Part shown: positions 40,776 to 52,700 of the stretch, piece by piece | Position numbering within the stretch: position 1 is the stretch's first letter | Layout: each line of letters opens with the position of its first letter | Source: Undaria pinnatifida | Taxonomy: Eukaryota > Sar > Phaeophyceae > Laminariales > Alariaceae | NCBI GenBank assembly: GCA_012845835.1 | Contig: JABAKD010000006.1 | Span: 4,955,044-5,019,043, forward strand | Direction: 5' to 3' | Length of the DNA: 64,000 bases | Made by a program: the position numbers and the translations under genes | Notes under the pieces: model-generated | What the model saw: the letters and a program-made list of their open reading frames with translations, nothing else | Told to the model about the DNA's origin: nothing | Databases searched by the model: none

Positions 40776-43700
40776 ATGGCTTCAGCTGTCACTGGCACAT
40801 CAACACCGCCGCCCGCCAAACCCAGTCGACACCCCCACTTACACATGCACAGGAAGTCCCACGGCGCGGAGGGTCCCGTGGATATTGGCAACTGGAGCAT
40901 CTTCGGACGTGAAGATGAGTCCTCAGGCCGCCCTACCCCGTTCCTCGTGGGACCTATCGTAGGAAAGGTCACTGAAACTACAGCTCGGTGAGTGAGCGAC
41001 CTGGAGCATAGCAGATGGTTAGAGTTTGCCCAGGTGTCGTCGGAGTTGTGTTGGTGGGGCAGAGGTTGGGTGTAGATCGTTGGACCAGGACCAGTGTGTT
41101 TTCGCGGAGTATCTTGCTGACGATTCTGGGGACGAACTACTTGGAATTAGCATGCGACAAACAGTCGATAGTGTTTTTGAAGTTGGTGGTGGTGGTGGTG
41201 GTGGTTGCTCCTGTGAGTGGCGACGACTACAACATCAGCAAGTTGACGCCCTGCCAAAGGGCGCTAGGCGTGCTATCGATACAGCACGTCGACAGCAACA
41301 GCAAAAGAGTGGGAGCCGTGAACACATGTGTAGTGTGGAGATCGTTCCTATGTTCGAGATAATCAATGCATCATACCCCTCCTGTTTACTACCAGGTACT
41401 CGGAATATCGTCGCAAATTTACACCTTGCTTTGGAAGACGTGCAATTTGGAGGGCTTCATTCAACTATCTGCAACAGAATCGATTCGGCTTTGGTATGCC
41501 GCACGCACCGACCTGCCGACCACAAGCTCACACCAAGCACAGAGGAAGAGAGGAGAGATGTTGGCGTTCGCTTTTGTGTCGGTGTGCGTCTGTTTGCGTG
41601 ACGAAGTTGCGTGTTTTTTACATTTTTTGAGAAAAAATATTCGAATGAGTTTTACCACTCGGGAGGGACGTTCTTCAAGGAGAGGCCGTTTTGTTTTCAC
41701 CGTCGTGAGCAACAGCAGCAGTAGCTTTTGGCTGCAACATGACTACACTCTCTACTGCTATTATACCGCTATGCACGAACGATGCCCTGTGCCCTGCCCT
41801 GCCGTGCTGTGATGATAGCGTGCTCGTGGAAGTGGTGAAGGACACGCTGGTAACAATGGAAGCCTTCATGGACAACAAGAGCGTCTGCAGCGTGTCCCAG
41901 GTGCCAGCAAAGTTGAAGTGGAAAGTCCAATAGAAAGATTTGGAAAGATCGTTCGTTGATAGCTGACTGAAAAATGATACCCATGGTATCACAGGATAGG
42001 AGAAGATGAAGTCCTTCCGCCGTATGCGCAATGGACCTTTTAGACCACCATATTTTAAAAATATACCAGGTAAATACACTCCAGCTGTGAGATGTGGAAG
42101 ATTTTGTCGAAACTCACCTTTGCAAGCTGTGTGTGATACTCCGATCGCGCGTATTACGGGTTGTGTGTATAGTCTATAGGTCGGCGACTCCCCTTGCAAC
42201 TACAACAACTGCAGTTAGCTATCAGGGTCAACAGGGTAATGTTAGTCAGTCTGTGCGCGGAAACTATAAAACCCGTTTTTTTGGGGGGGGGAAATCTGAC
42301 AGCTGTGGAAGGAAATGCATCAGTTTATCAAGTGAATCCTGTAAGTCGAATAACCGGTGAGGAGAGGGCGAAGTTTTTAAGGACGTGGGGGCCTGGGTTT
42401 GATCAAGATATATGTGGGAGTGCATGTTAGCTGCCGTTGCTTCTGATGATGCTGTTGCTGTGCTTACCGAAGAAATGTGTCATGCATGGAGATGCCATCA
42501 ATGCAATGATATAATACTCGTAATGAATTGATGCCGGCCACACATGCAACAAACCTGGTATGTAATCACACACCCTGGACAATAGGTTCCAGGTCAATAG
42601 GCACTAGATGGGATCCTATTCCAGTAGGAGACCTATTGTTGCCCAATAGGAAACCTATTGTTGCCCGCGATAGGTAGCGATGGGTACTTTTCGTAGCCTA
42701 TTGGGGCCGACAGTGGGTATCGACTGGCATCTTGATTGATCTACTGTTTGGTCAATAGCCTATTGTACCTATTTATCTGGACATCGTATTGATAAAAACA
42801 TTTTTTTCTTTTTTTTATCCTCCGGCGGACGGGGAAAAATAACGCTTTAGCTCACCACACTTCCACGTATTTTCATACGTGTCGTGTGTCGATTTAACTC
42901 AGTTACTTTCGCAGCCCAACGCTAGCTGGCGCACCCTTCGGGTCCCATTGTAGGTATAGCGTAAGCTAAAACAAGTAGGTTTCGGTAGGCTTTTTAGGGC
43001 GGTATTGTTTGGGCGATAGGATAATGACGCTGAGAGACGGAGCCTATGGATTGTCCGATAGGTATTGATATACTTTTCACCAAACCTATTGTTTCGGACA
43101 ATCGGTATCGATAGACCTTCCACAATTATATTGTTTGGACGATAGGTATTGACAGACCTTTCACCATTCTATTATTTCGGATGATAAGTATCCGTACGCA
43201 GACATTTCGCCATTTTACTGCTGTTTCAGTGTTGGAGAGCAAAGGCGCTCGAAGACTGCCCGTCTAGGTACAATCAACTCTAGTTCGCCATTCATTATCC
43301 AGGCCGCACGCCCCTCCAGCCCGGTCGAGGATCGCCGAAAACGGCCGCTGTCTGTCCTTGTTGTGCCCTAAGAAGCTCAAGGTGGGTGGTCTCGACAAGG
43401 TGGTGATCATTGCGCCAGCCAGCGTTGGGTTGCGAAAGCAACTGAGTTAAATCGACACACGACGCGTATGAAAATACGTGGAAGTGTGGTGAGCTTAAGC
43501 TTTATTTTTCCCCATCCGCCGGAGGATAAAAGAAAAAAAAAAGATTACTATTATGTGTGTTCGACGCGAAGCTCAAGCCTGCGGTGTTTTAGAGCGACCT
43601 GTTTGTGTGCCTTTCAGTTCCTTCTTATACCCTGGATAATATCCTATCGAATAGGCTATGGAGCCAACAATAGGTCGGCAACTATGAGTACTATCGCGGA

Positions 43701-46700
43701 GCACAATAGCTCGGCTTCGGGGTCTACAGATAGGTATTGTAAGCAACAACAGGGTTAGGGCAGTGGCCACAATAGCCCATTGTGCGACCGATATGCTTGC
43801 GAAGGTGTATGTCGATAGGTATCTTGGGCACCAACATAATTTGAAAATGACGCCCAAGAGGCTATCGTTCGAACAATACCTTTTTATCGCCACCAATCAA
43901 TACCTATTACGGGCTGTTGGGCGGTGACGTGTAGCCGCCCTCGTTGTACTCGCCACTGAGGGTGTCAGGATTAGTCAAAAAGGGGTATGGTTTCGGTCAA
44001 AAGGGGGGGGAAACGTGGTTAACAGGGGGTAGTAAGAAAAATTTGTAGATTTTGGGGGACATATCCCCCCCCCCCCCAAGTTGCAGTCAAAATTGGGGAT
44101 TGTTTTGCCCCATCTTGAGTCGCGGTCCCGTTAGCCCTAATACCGTGCCTGAAGAGAAAAAGAAAAACGGTGTACACTCGTACTCGGCATAGGCTGCGGG
44201 TGTCTTGCCAGCGCATCTTGATTTAATTTTAGGGCAATTAGAGGCAAGCGCGGGCACGATCCGTGGCCATTTTTTTTCCCCTATACCTCCAACTGATGGA
44301 AAAACGCCGGCGTACGTATAAGCCTCCTTTTTCCATTTCCCTGCATCAGGTTGATTATGGGGGGGTTGGCTGTAGGTAATTTTGCAACAGAGGCACGCAA
44401 CATATATTATAAAAATGAAAATACGCTCCAGCTGTGAGATCGAAGATTTTGTCGAAACTCATCTTTGCAACAAGCTGTGTGTGATACTCAGATCGCGCGT
44501 ATCACGGGGTATAGGTCGGCGACTCCCCTTGGAACTACAGTTAGTGTAGCTTGTACTAGGGTCAACAGGGTGATGTTAGTCAGTCTGTGCGCGGAAACTA
44601 TCAAGCCCTTTGTGTGTATGGGGGGTACTGCAGTTTTTTTATTCAGTACGCGTAATTTAGATTTTTTTTGTTAGAAGGAGGGTTGATAACTAATTTACTT
44701 TACGGAAGAGGGACGCGACACGCGACACGAAACAGGGTCTTAAGAATGGCAGGCTGTTACATACCATGTTCACAGGAAGGAAGGAATGTAGCTTAAGTCG
44801 TCGTTTATAACGTACCCCGCCCCACAAAAAACAAAACCCAGCCGGGGGGTCAGCATTTTGTTCTGTTACATACCATGTTCACAGGAAGGAATGTAGATTA
44901 AATCCGGGAGTCGTTTATAACGCCCCCCCCCACCCCCACAAAAAACGATACCCAGCCGGGGGGTCAGCGTTTGTTTCTGTTTCTCAAGCTAATGGTTAAA
45001 AGTAGAACAGCTGTTTGTAACTGTCGCCAACGTATGTACTTTTAGCAGGTGTTCTGGGAGTCATCCCGCGCTAGGGGTACAGCAGATTCCAAGAACTTTT
45101 TGAGCTCCTAACACGAGGAGGAGCCCAACATCTCACCCTCACCGGAAACATGCCTTCCAACGCACCCCCCCACAAAAATACGAAACCCAGCCGGGGGGTC
45201 AGCGTTTTTTCTGTTCCTTAAGCTTTTGTTAAGAGTAGAATAGCTATTTGTAACTGTCGCCAACGTATGTAGTATTAGTAGGTGTCCTGTGACTAGGGGT
45301 GCAGCAGATTCCAAGAATTTTTTGAGCTCCTACCACGAGGAGGAACCCAATATCTCGCCATCACCCGAAACATGCCTTCCAAGATAGCGTTCGTTCGCGC
45401 AACCCGACCAACAATCTAATCTGCGCTAGTCCTGAGAAAAAAGTCAATTCGTAAAATTATCGTAGTAGCCAATAGTTTCACACTCGAGGAGCTCAACCGG
45501 TTAGAGGTATACCTTTTTTTGGCTCAAAAAGGGCAACACCTGCCGTGGGATGGCTGGCTCCTATATATGACATGCGGTACTGTTACGACCGGCGATAGCA
45601 GGTACCAGATACCAGGTAGCTGTTATTGATGCGTTCTACGATAGAGGTATCAAGGTAAACCTTTTTTTGGCTGAAACGGTTTCTGCCAGATACCAGGTAG
45701 TTGTTATTGACGCGTTCTACGATAGAGGTATTAAGGTATACCTCTTTTTGGCTGAAACGGTTTCTGCCAGATACCAGGTAGTTGTTGTTGACGCGTGCCA
45801 CGATGGAGGTATTAAGGTATACCTCTTTTTGGCTGAAACGGTTTCTTCCAGATACCAGGTAGTTGTTATTGACGCGTGCTACGATAGAGATATTAAGGGT
45901 ATACCTCTTTTCGGCGGAAACGGTTTCTGAATGGCGGAGCTCCTTAAGCCAAAAGCACCGGATTTGTTTTCTTCTTTTTTTCGCGTGATTTTCGTCGTGC
46001 ACCCAGGCAGGCCATGGGATTTTTCATCCGGAAATGGTAGCAATTTCGAGTTTTTTGCTCTCCGATTCTTTTTTTGGGAGACGACTTAACCCCTTTAGAG
46101 CCCCCGAACCCCTCCCTACACTAAATCCAAGTAATTTTGTCCCCAAAAACGGGTTTCCAGTTGTAAAGGGGTTAAGCTCCCAAATTGAAGAACCTTGAAA
46201 AAAAAAATGTGCATCCTCGATCGCAGCGCGCGTCTAATTATACTAAGCGAAAAAAAAAAAAACATGAAAACACTGAACTACGATGAACGCTGCGCGCTGT
46301 TTTGTGACAACTTGCGGGGCTTGTCTGTGACTAACTTACCTGGTAATAGTTCACTTCCCTGTGGCTTATTGCTTAATTTCAGGAAGTCAAGGGTAGGACC
46401 CCAACGGTGGTGAAGCTCAACGGGTTTCACCCGGGGAAGCGTGTTTGCGTCAAGATTTCCATCGGGGAGTTCGGGCAGGAGCGCGAGGCCCGATTCACCA
46501 CCTCTTCCGACAAGACCCTCTGGAAAATCGGAGCGTGAGTGTGTCGTCGACGTATGTATCCAACCCAGAACCATGCGCTCGAGGATATCCGTGTGTGGTT
46601 GATACGTTACACGAAATAATGAGGTGCAAGCTCGGCCGAAAATGCAGCGGAACCTGAACCAATGAGGTTCAACACGTTTAGAGAATCTTGTAAAATGCGT

Positions 46701-49700
46701 AAGTACCAGACATCAGCCAAATGCGGCGGAACCTGAACCAATGAGGATCAACACATGTAGAGAAAATCTTGTAAAAAGCGTAAATTCCCGACAGCGTCTA
46801 CACGCTCTACGCTGCAGTTGGATAGGATACCTATATATATATCTGCATGAAAGAAGCATGTAGCGGCAGCCACCGGACGTAAAGTGAACAAATGGAAGGC
46901 TTTACCGTCGATCGCCAAAAATAAGGCATCACCCAATCTCCGGCGGGGAGCGGGGATACAAAGGTAAAACACACAAGAAAAAAAATGCATGTATGAGTAC
47001 GGTACGCATCTGTGCAAGTTGGGTTCACTATTTCAGTGTATCGTGTTTCCCGTTTGACAGCCAACGTGCGACGCGATAACCCAAACACAAATAAAAAAAT
47101 GGGTCTAAGAGTCCGGTACACATCTGCAAGTCGGATTTATTATTTCAGTATCCTGTTTCCAAAAAAAAAATTGGTCTAAGAGTCCGGTACACATCTGCAA
47201 ATCGGGTTTATTATTTCAGTGTCCTGTTGCCCACTTTACAACAAACGTCAGTCGCGATGAGAGAAGGTTCAACATCGATGTACTCATATGCAATCCCTAG
47301 CAGGCCCAAGAAAACCAAGGGACGCCAAGCCAGGAAACGTATACGGCTACTAATAGACACGATTCAATCCCATGGGCTCATGTTATAGGTCAACATATCA
47401 CAGCCCACTAGGTTCAACGCTCTTCTCTCGCGATTTTCGATGTATCGAAATCCCCAACACACGATCATTTATTTTTTTGAGTGTTGGGCAAAGATGGCAA
47501 AGTGACCGAGTTGTAGCAGGTGATGTGACCGAAAAAAATGTAAACAATCGATTGGCGTGACGGCAAGGGACGGCTAGATCCGGGGACACGAACGAATTGT
47601 CCCCGCTTACCAAAACAAAACGTAAAAATGGCGCGTTTTTGTGTGTGTGTTTATGTGGTCGTTGCGAAGTCTGCGAAGTGGTGCAAAAAAATAGCGAACT
47701 AGTCTAATTTTAAGTAGTTTATCCCCGAAAATCTCGACCCATCGACGCAGTTGAACATCCACGGGGGTTCCAGTTATGTATGGAGGTTTTCACAGAGAAG
47801 GGGAATATGGGCTTGCGGTCATGTGACGGCAAAAAACGGTGACGTGACCGACGTGGCGTCCGCGGTGACCGGGAGACGTCGCTTACCATGTTTAGTGATG
47901 GGGGCCTTTGCCTTGTGATCGCTGACCATGATTATGGAGATGGCTTTGTGCGGTAAGAACAATGTAAACAGCAACAACAACAACGTCTTGCTCCCCCCCC
48001 CCCCCTTTTTTCCTTTGTTGCCTTTTTCATGCCCGTCTATCACAGCGTGAGCTGCAACTGCTTCACTTTCACCGAGAAAGTCGGTCTGTGGGACCGCCTG
48101 GCGCGCGTGGCGGGCGACCTCGACTGCGTCCTGCATTTGGGTGACCAGATCTACGCCGACACGGACTTTGGCGCCAAGTAGGTTTCATATCGTCTCTTTC
48201 GAGCTATCAAATATGTGTACGGACACGTGAATTGGTATGAATTGGTTCGATTTCTCCACTGTGCTTAATCGACTGGTGTGGCATTTAGTTAATGTCGTGG
48301 ATCATTTTGAATTGAGTACAAGTAGTCGTTTGTTTATTGTTGAACAGGTTGTGCCTGTTTTGCCTTGTTTTTTTTGTCTTCTGTTCCTTGTCTTATTTTC
48401 CTTCGTCCCGTTATTTTTATTTTTTATTTTTCCTGGTTTATTTTCGTGTGTTCTTCTCTCATTTTGGTTGGTTGCTTTCCTCCTCTCGTTCTGTTCTGGT
48501 TATCCCTGGTAATGGTCGTCTTCCCTCGTTCCTTGCTCTTGCGTGTCTCGCGTTCTTGGCTCGTTCTTCTCTCGTTCTTCTCTCGTTCTTGTCCCGTTAT
48601 TGACTCGTCCTTCTCTCGTTTAAACCTCGTTCTCAACTCGATCGTATGTCGTTCTTGTACGCAGGAAGGAGGGCGGCCTAAGCTTCGAATCGGCCTGGCA
48701 GGCGTCAAAAACTATCCTAAAGTCCGTTCCTAAGGCCGCGTGGAACAACCACCGGGCAGAGATTCTGGAGTGCTACCGAAAGACCTACCGCACGTGAGTT
48801 TGGGCTGAGTGCAAGGCCGCCTTACTTCTTGCTTGGTGTAACATACCTGGTAGATGATAAAATGATTACTGTTATTGATCGTAAATTTGTTGTTTAGGTT
48901 CACCCTGGCAACACCCATGGGAGTCGTACTCCTCAAAGGATGATACATCTGAAAAAAAGAGCGGCTGGTGTATCACGCAGCTTGCAAAGATGAGTGTCGA
49001 CCCTTAAAATTATCGAACTCACAGCTGACGTGTTTGAAATATTTTAATAAAATATACCAGGTAGGTACGTTTTTCGGTGCTGAAAATAGTATCCCACTCT
49101 AATTAGTTTTCAAGTAGTGTGTCTCCCAAACTGTGTATGCAGTTCCAAGGATCTTAGATTATTAACAAGGATACGACCAGGGGATAGTTTTAGGGGCTAC
49201 TGTTTCAGCTGGCGAAAGCCACTCAAGCGAGTGCCTACCTAGTTTATGTTCAGTCCCGACATTATGTGCTCTTTGGCTTCCTGGTGAGCGAACCGCCGCC
49301 ATGGGCTTGCTTTTTCCGCAAGGCTAATCAAACCGAATTGATACGCCGCAGCGCCAACCGCGCGAGTTGTTCAACAAGGGCTTTTGTAGGGGGGGGGTTA
49401 ACAGAGTGCCTGAAACTTGGAACGCCTAAAAAATCTTTCTTTTTTTTCCAATTTTTACGGTATTGAATTGGAGATCAACCTTTCAAACGATTTTTTCTTT
49501 CGACAAAGCTTGCTTCAATAACAATGATGGATCGTAGTCTCTCTGTCAATGCAGCACAGACGTCGAGCCAGAAACATGCCATTCGGATATACGAAACACA
49601 GACCCCCGCGAAAACCGGACGCAAGTAACTGAAAGACCTATTCAACTAGTATTTTCTCGGCGATTTAGTATTGGTATGGTCAGGCAATTAACAACCCTAG

Positions 49701-52700
49701 CTGCCGCGGTTTTGGTGTTGTTGTTTTCGTTCCAGGACTTGGAACATTCCTGCGGTGGTGACGGTGCTGGCGAGCGCGGCGAACTACATGATCTGCGACG
49801 ACCATGAGTTCGTCGACAACCTAGGTAAGAGTAAAAGGTGGGGGTGGTGGTGGATGCTTGTCGGTTATTGTCCTTTTCGAATTGAAAATGACGGTGGTAG
49901 TAGTGGCGGTGGTGTTGGCAGTGGTGATAGTGGCGGTGGTGGGCAGTGGCGGTGGTAATGGTGGTGGTTGTGGTGGTGATGGCAATGATGGTGGGGTGGT
50001 GGGGGCGGTGGTGGGAGCTGATGGGTGTTGATAAGTGGTGGTGGGAAGACCTGTTTTGTGTTGATGTTTGTTGGTGGGTAGTGGTGGTGCTGTTGGCGGT
50101 GAATGTTGGTGTTGATATTGTTGGTGATGGTGTTGGTGTGGGTGTTGGTGTTGGTGCATGTTAGTGTTGGTGGTGGTATTGGTACCGGTGTGGTGATGGC
50201 CATTGGTGTTGGTGATGGTATTGGTGGTGTTGGTATTTGTGTCGGTGTTGGTGTTGATGTTGGTGGCTGTTGGTGGTGGCTGTTGGTGTTGGTGGTGAAT
50301 GTTAATGTTGGTGTTGGTATTGGTACTGGTGTCGTGGTAGGCGTTGGCGTTGGTGGTGGTATTGTTGGTGTTGGTGTTGGTATTGGTACTGGTGGTGGGT
50401 GTTGGTGTTAGCGGTGAATGCTATTAATAGTGTTGGTGTTAGTATTGGCGCTGATGTAGTGGTAGGCGTTGGTGTTGGTGAAGGTATTGGTGGTGTTGGG
50501 ATTCGTGTCGGTGTTGGTTCTGGTGGTGGGTGCTGGTTGTGGTGTTTGTGATGGTGAGTGTTGGCGTTGGTGTTGGTATTGGTTGGTGTTGGTGTTGGTA
50601 TTGGTCGGTGATGGTTGGTGTTGGTGCTGGTGTTGGTGCTGGTGTTGGTGGTTTTGGTGGGTGGTGGTGGCGGCGGGAGTGGTAGTGGTGGTGTTGTTGG
50701 TAGGTGTTGGTTGTGGTGGTGGGTGTTGGTGTTGGTATTGGTGTCGTGTTGGCAATTGGGCTCAAACACTGATGCCGATCCAACGACCCACACCCAATTT
50801 ATACCCCAGAGCATTATACCAACACAACTCAGACGAGGCCTGGACGCTCTCCAACCCCGCGCTATGCGCCAGGTTGCTCACTCACCTATAGTGTTGTTGG
50901 TGTTAGCGTTGGTGTTAGCGTTGGTGTTGGTTAGTGTTTAATGTGGGACTTTGTACTGGTGTTGGCGTTGGTGGCAGTTGTTGGCATTGATGGTGGTTGT
51001 TGGTGTTGATGTGTTGTGTTGTGGTGGTGGTGGGTGGCGGTGGAGGTAGCGGTGATGGTGTTGATGGTTGTTGGTGGTGTTGATGTGTTGATGTTGGTGG
51101 TGTTGGTGTTGGTATTGGTATTGTTGTGTTGGTAGTTGTGTTGGTGTTGGTATTGGTGGTGTTTGTACCAGTGTTGGCGCTGGTATTGGTGGCGGTTGTC
51201 GCCGTTGGCGGTGGGTGCTTGTGTTGGTGTTGGTGATGCTGACGGTTTGTATGTAGCGCTTTACGGAGGGACGCGATGTCGTTGTTGCGTCGGCGGTGGT
51301 GGTGGTTTTGTTGGTGTTGGTGGTGGCGTTGGTATCAGTGCTGGTGCTGGTGTTGGTGTTGGTGATTGTGTTGGTGTTGGTGATTGTGTTGGTGTTGGTA
51401 TTGATGTTGGTGCTGGTGTTGGTGTTAGTGGCGGTGCTGGTGGCGGGTGTTGGTGGCGGGTGTTGGTGGCGGGTGTTGGTGTTGTCGTTGGTATGTGTGT
51501 TGGTGCTGGTGCTGGTGTTAGTGGCGGTGTGGGTGGCGGGTGGTGGTGGTGGTGGTGTCATTGGCGGTGTGGGTGTCGGGTGTTGATGTTGGTGTTGGTG
51601 CTGGTGTTGGTATTTGTGCTGCTGAAGGTGGTTGTTGGTGTTGGTGTTGGTGTTGGTGATGGTTGTTGTTGGTCTTAGTCGTGGTCTTGGGTGTTGGTGG
51701 TAGGTGTTGGTGTTGGTATTGATGTTATTGTTGTTGTTTGTGATGGTGCTGGCTAGTAGTGGAGTTGGTGTTGGTAATTGTATTGGTGTTTGTGTTGGTT
51801 TTTGTGTTTGAGCAACGCTTCAGGGAGGAGCCTGGTGATGTTGCATCGGCAACGGTAGTGGTGGTTGTGGTGGTTGTAGGTGTTGGTGATGTAGTGGTCG
51901 CGATGGCGGAAGCATGTTTCTGGCGTTTGTGATTGTGCTGGTGTTGGTCTTGGAGGTGGTGGCAAGTGTTGGTTGGGAGTGGCGGTCCTTGCGATCGTGG
52001 AAGCCATTGTTTGCGTTGGTGCTGGTGTTGGTATTTGTGGTGGTGTTGGTGTCGTTGTTTGTGGTGTACATGGTGATGGCATTGGAGGCAGCGGTATTGG
52101 TAGTGGTGATGGTGGTAGTGGTGATGGTGGTAGTGGTGGTGGTGGCGGCGCGGGCGGTGAAGATGGAGGCGTTATTTCGTGCAGGTTGTGACTTTTAATG
52201 GCTGTAAAAAAAACCGGAGGGCAAAGATAATAGGGGCATCGGGGACATCGTGGTATGGGTTGGAGCTGACTCTTTTAAGAGGTGAAGCAGGTTGTGGGGG
52301 AGAAGGTGGGAGTAGCTGGGTGGGAATTGAGTTGGTACAAGAGTACAGGTTTTGAACACGACTAAAATTTTCACCTTCATGCATCGGCAACGACGAAAAA
52401 TTAAAACGAAAAAAAATGACATGCACCGATGTTTTATGTTTACACAGGAGACGAACCGGAGCACTCGAACCCCGAGACGGTGGAGTACTATATCGCCCAG
52501 GTTGGATACCAGGTGTACTGCGAGTACCAGATGCAGCTCTTGAAGGACTTGGACGGTGAGCGTACGCTTTTGCAGTTTCGAGAGCGAAGCGATTTTCTAA
52601 ATACCGATGGCGCCAAGAAAATAGGAGCTCCTTTCCAGCCCCGCGTGCCCGAATCTCCATGTCCCGTGCCCCGTGTGCCGTTCCCCGTCCGACGTCCAGC

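Noticed and set aside
45606-45930. Regular direct repeats resembling a CRISPR array
   Set aside because: The 81-base units are contiguous with no unique spacers and are the terminal repeat of a transposon; the DNA is eukaryotic.
49821-52198. Many open frames over 100 codons on both strands
   Set aside because: They are all products of the GGTGTT minisatellite; the real exons on either side are joined in phase without them.
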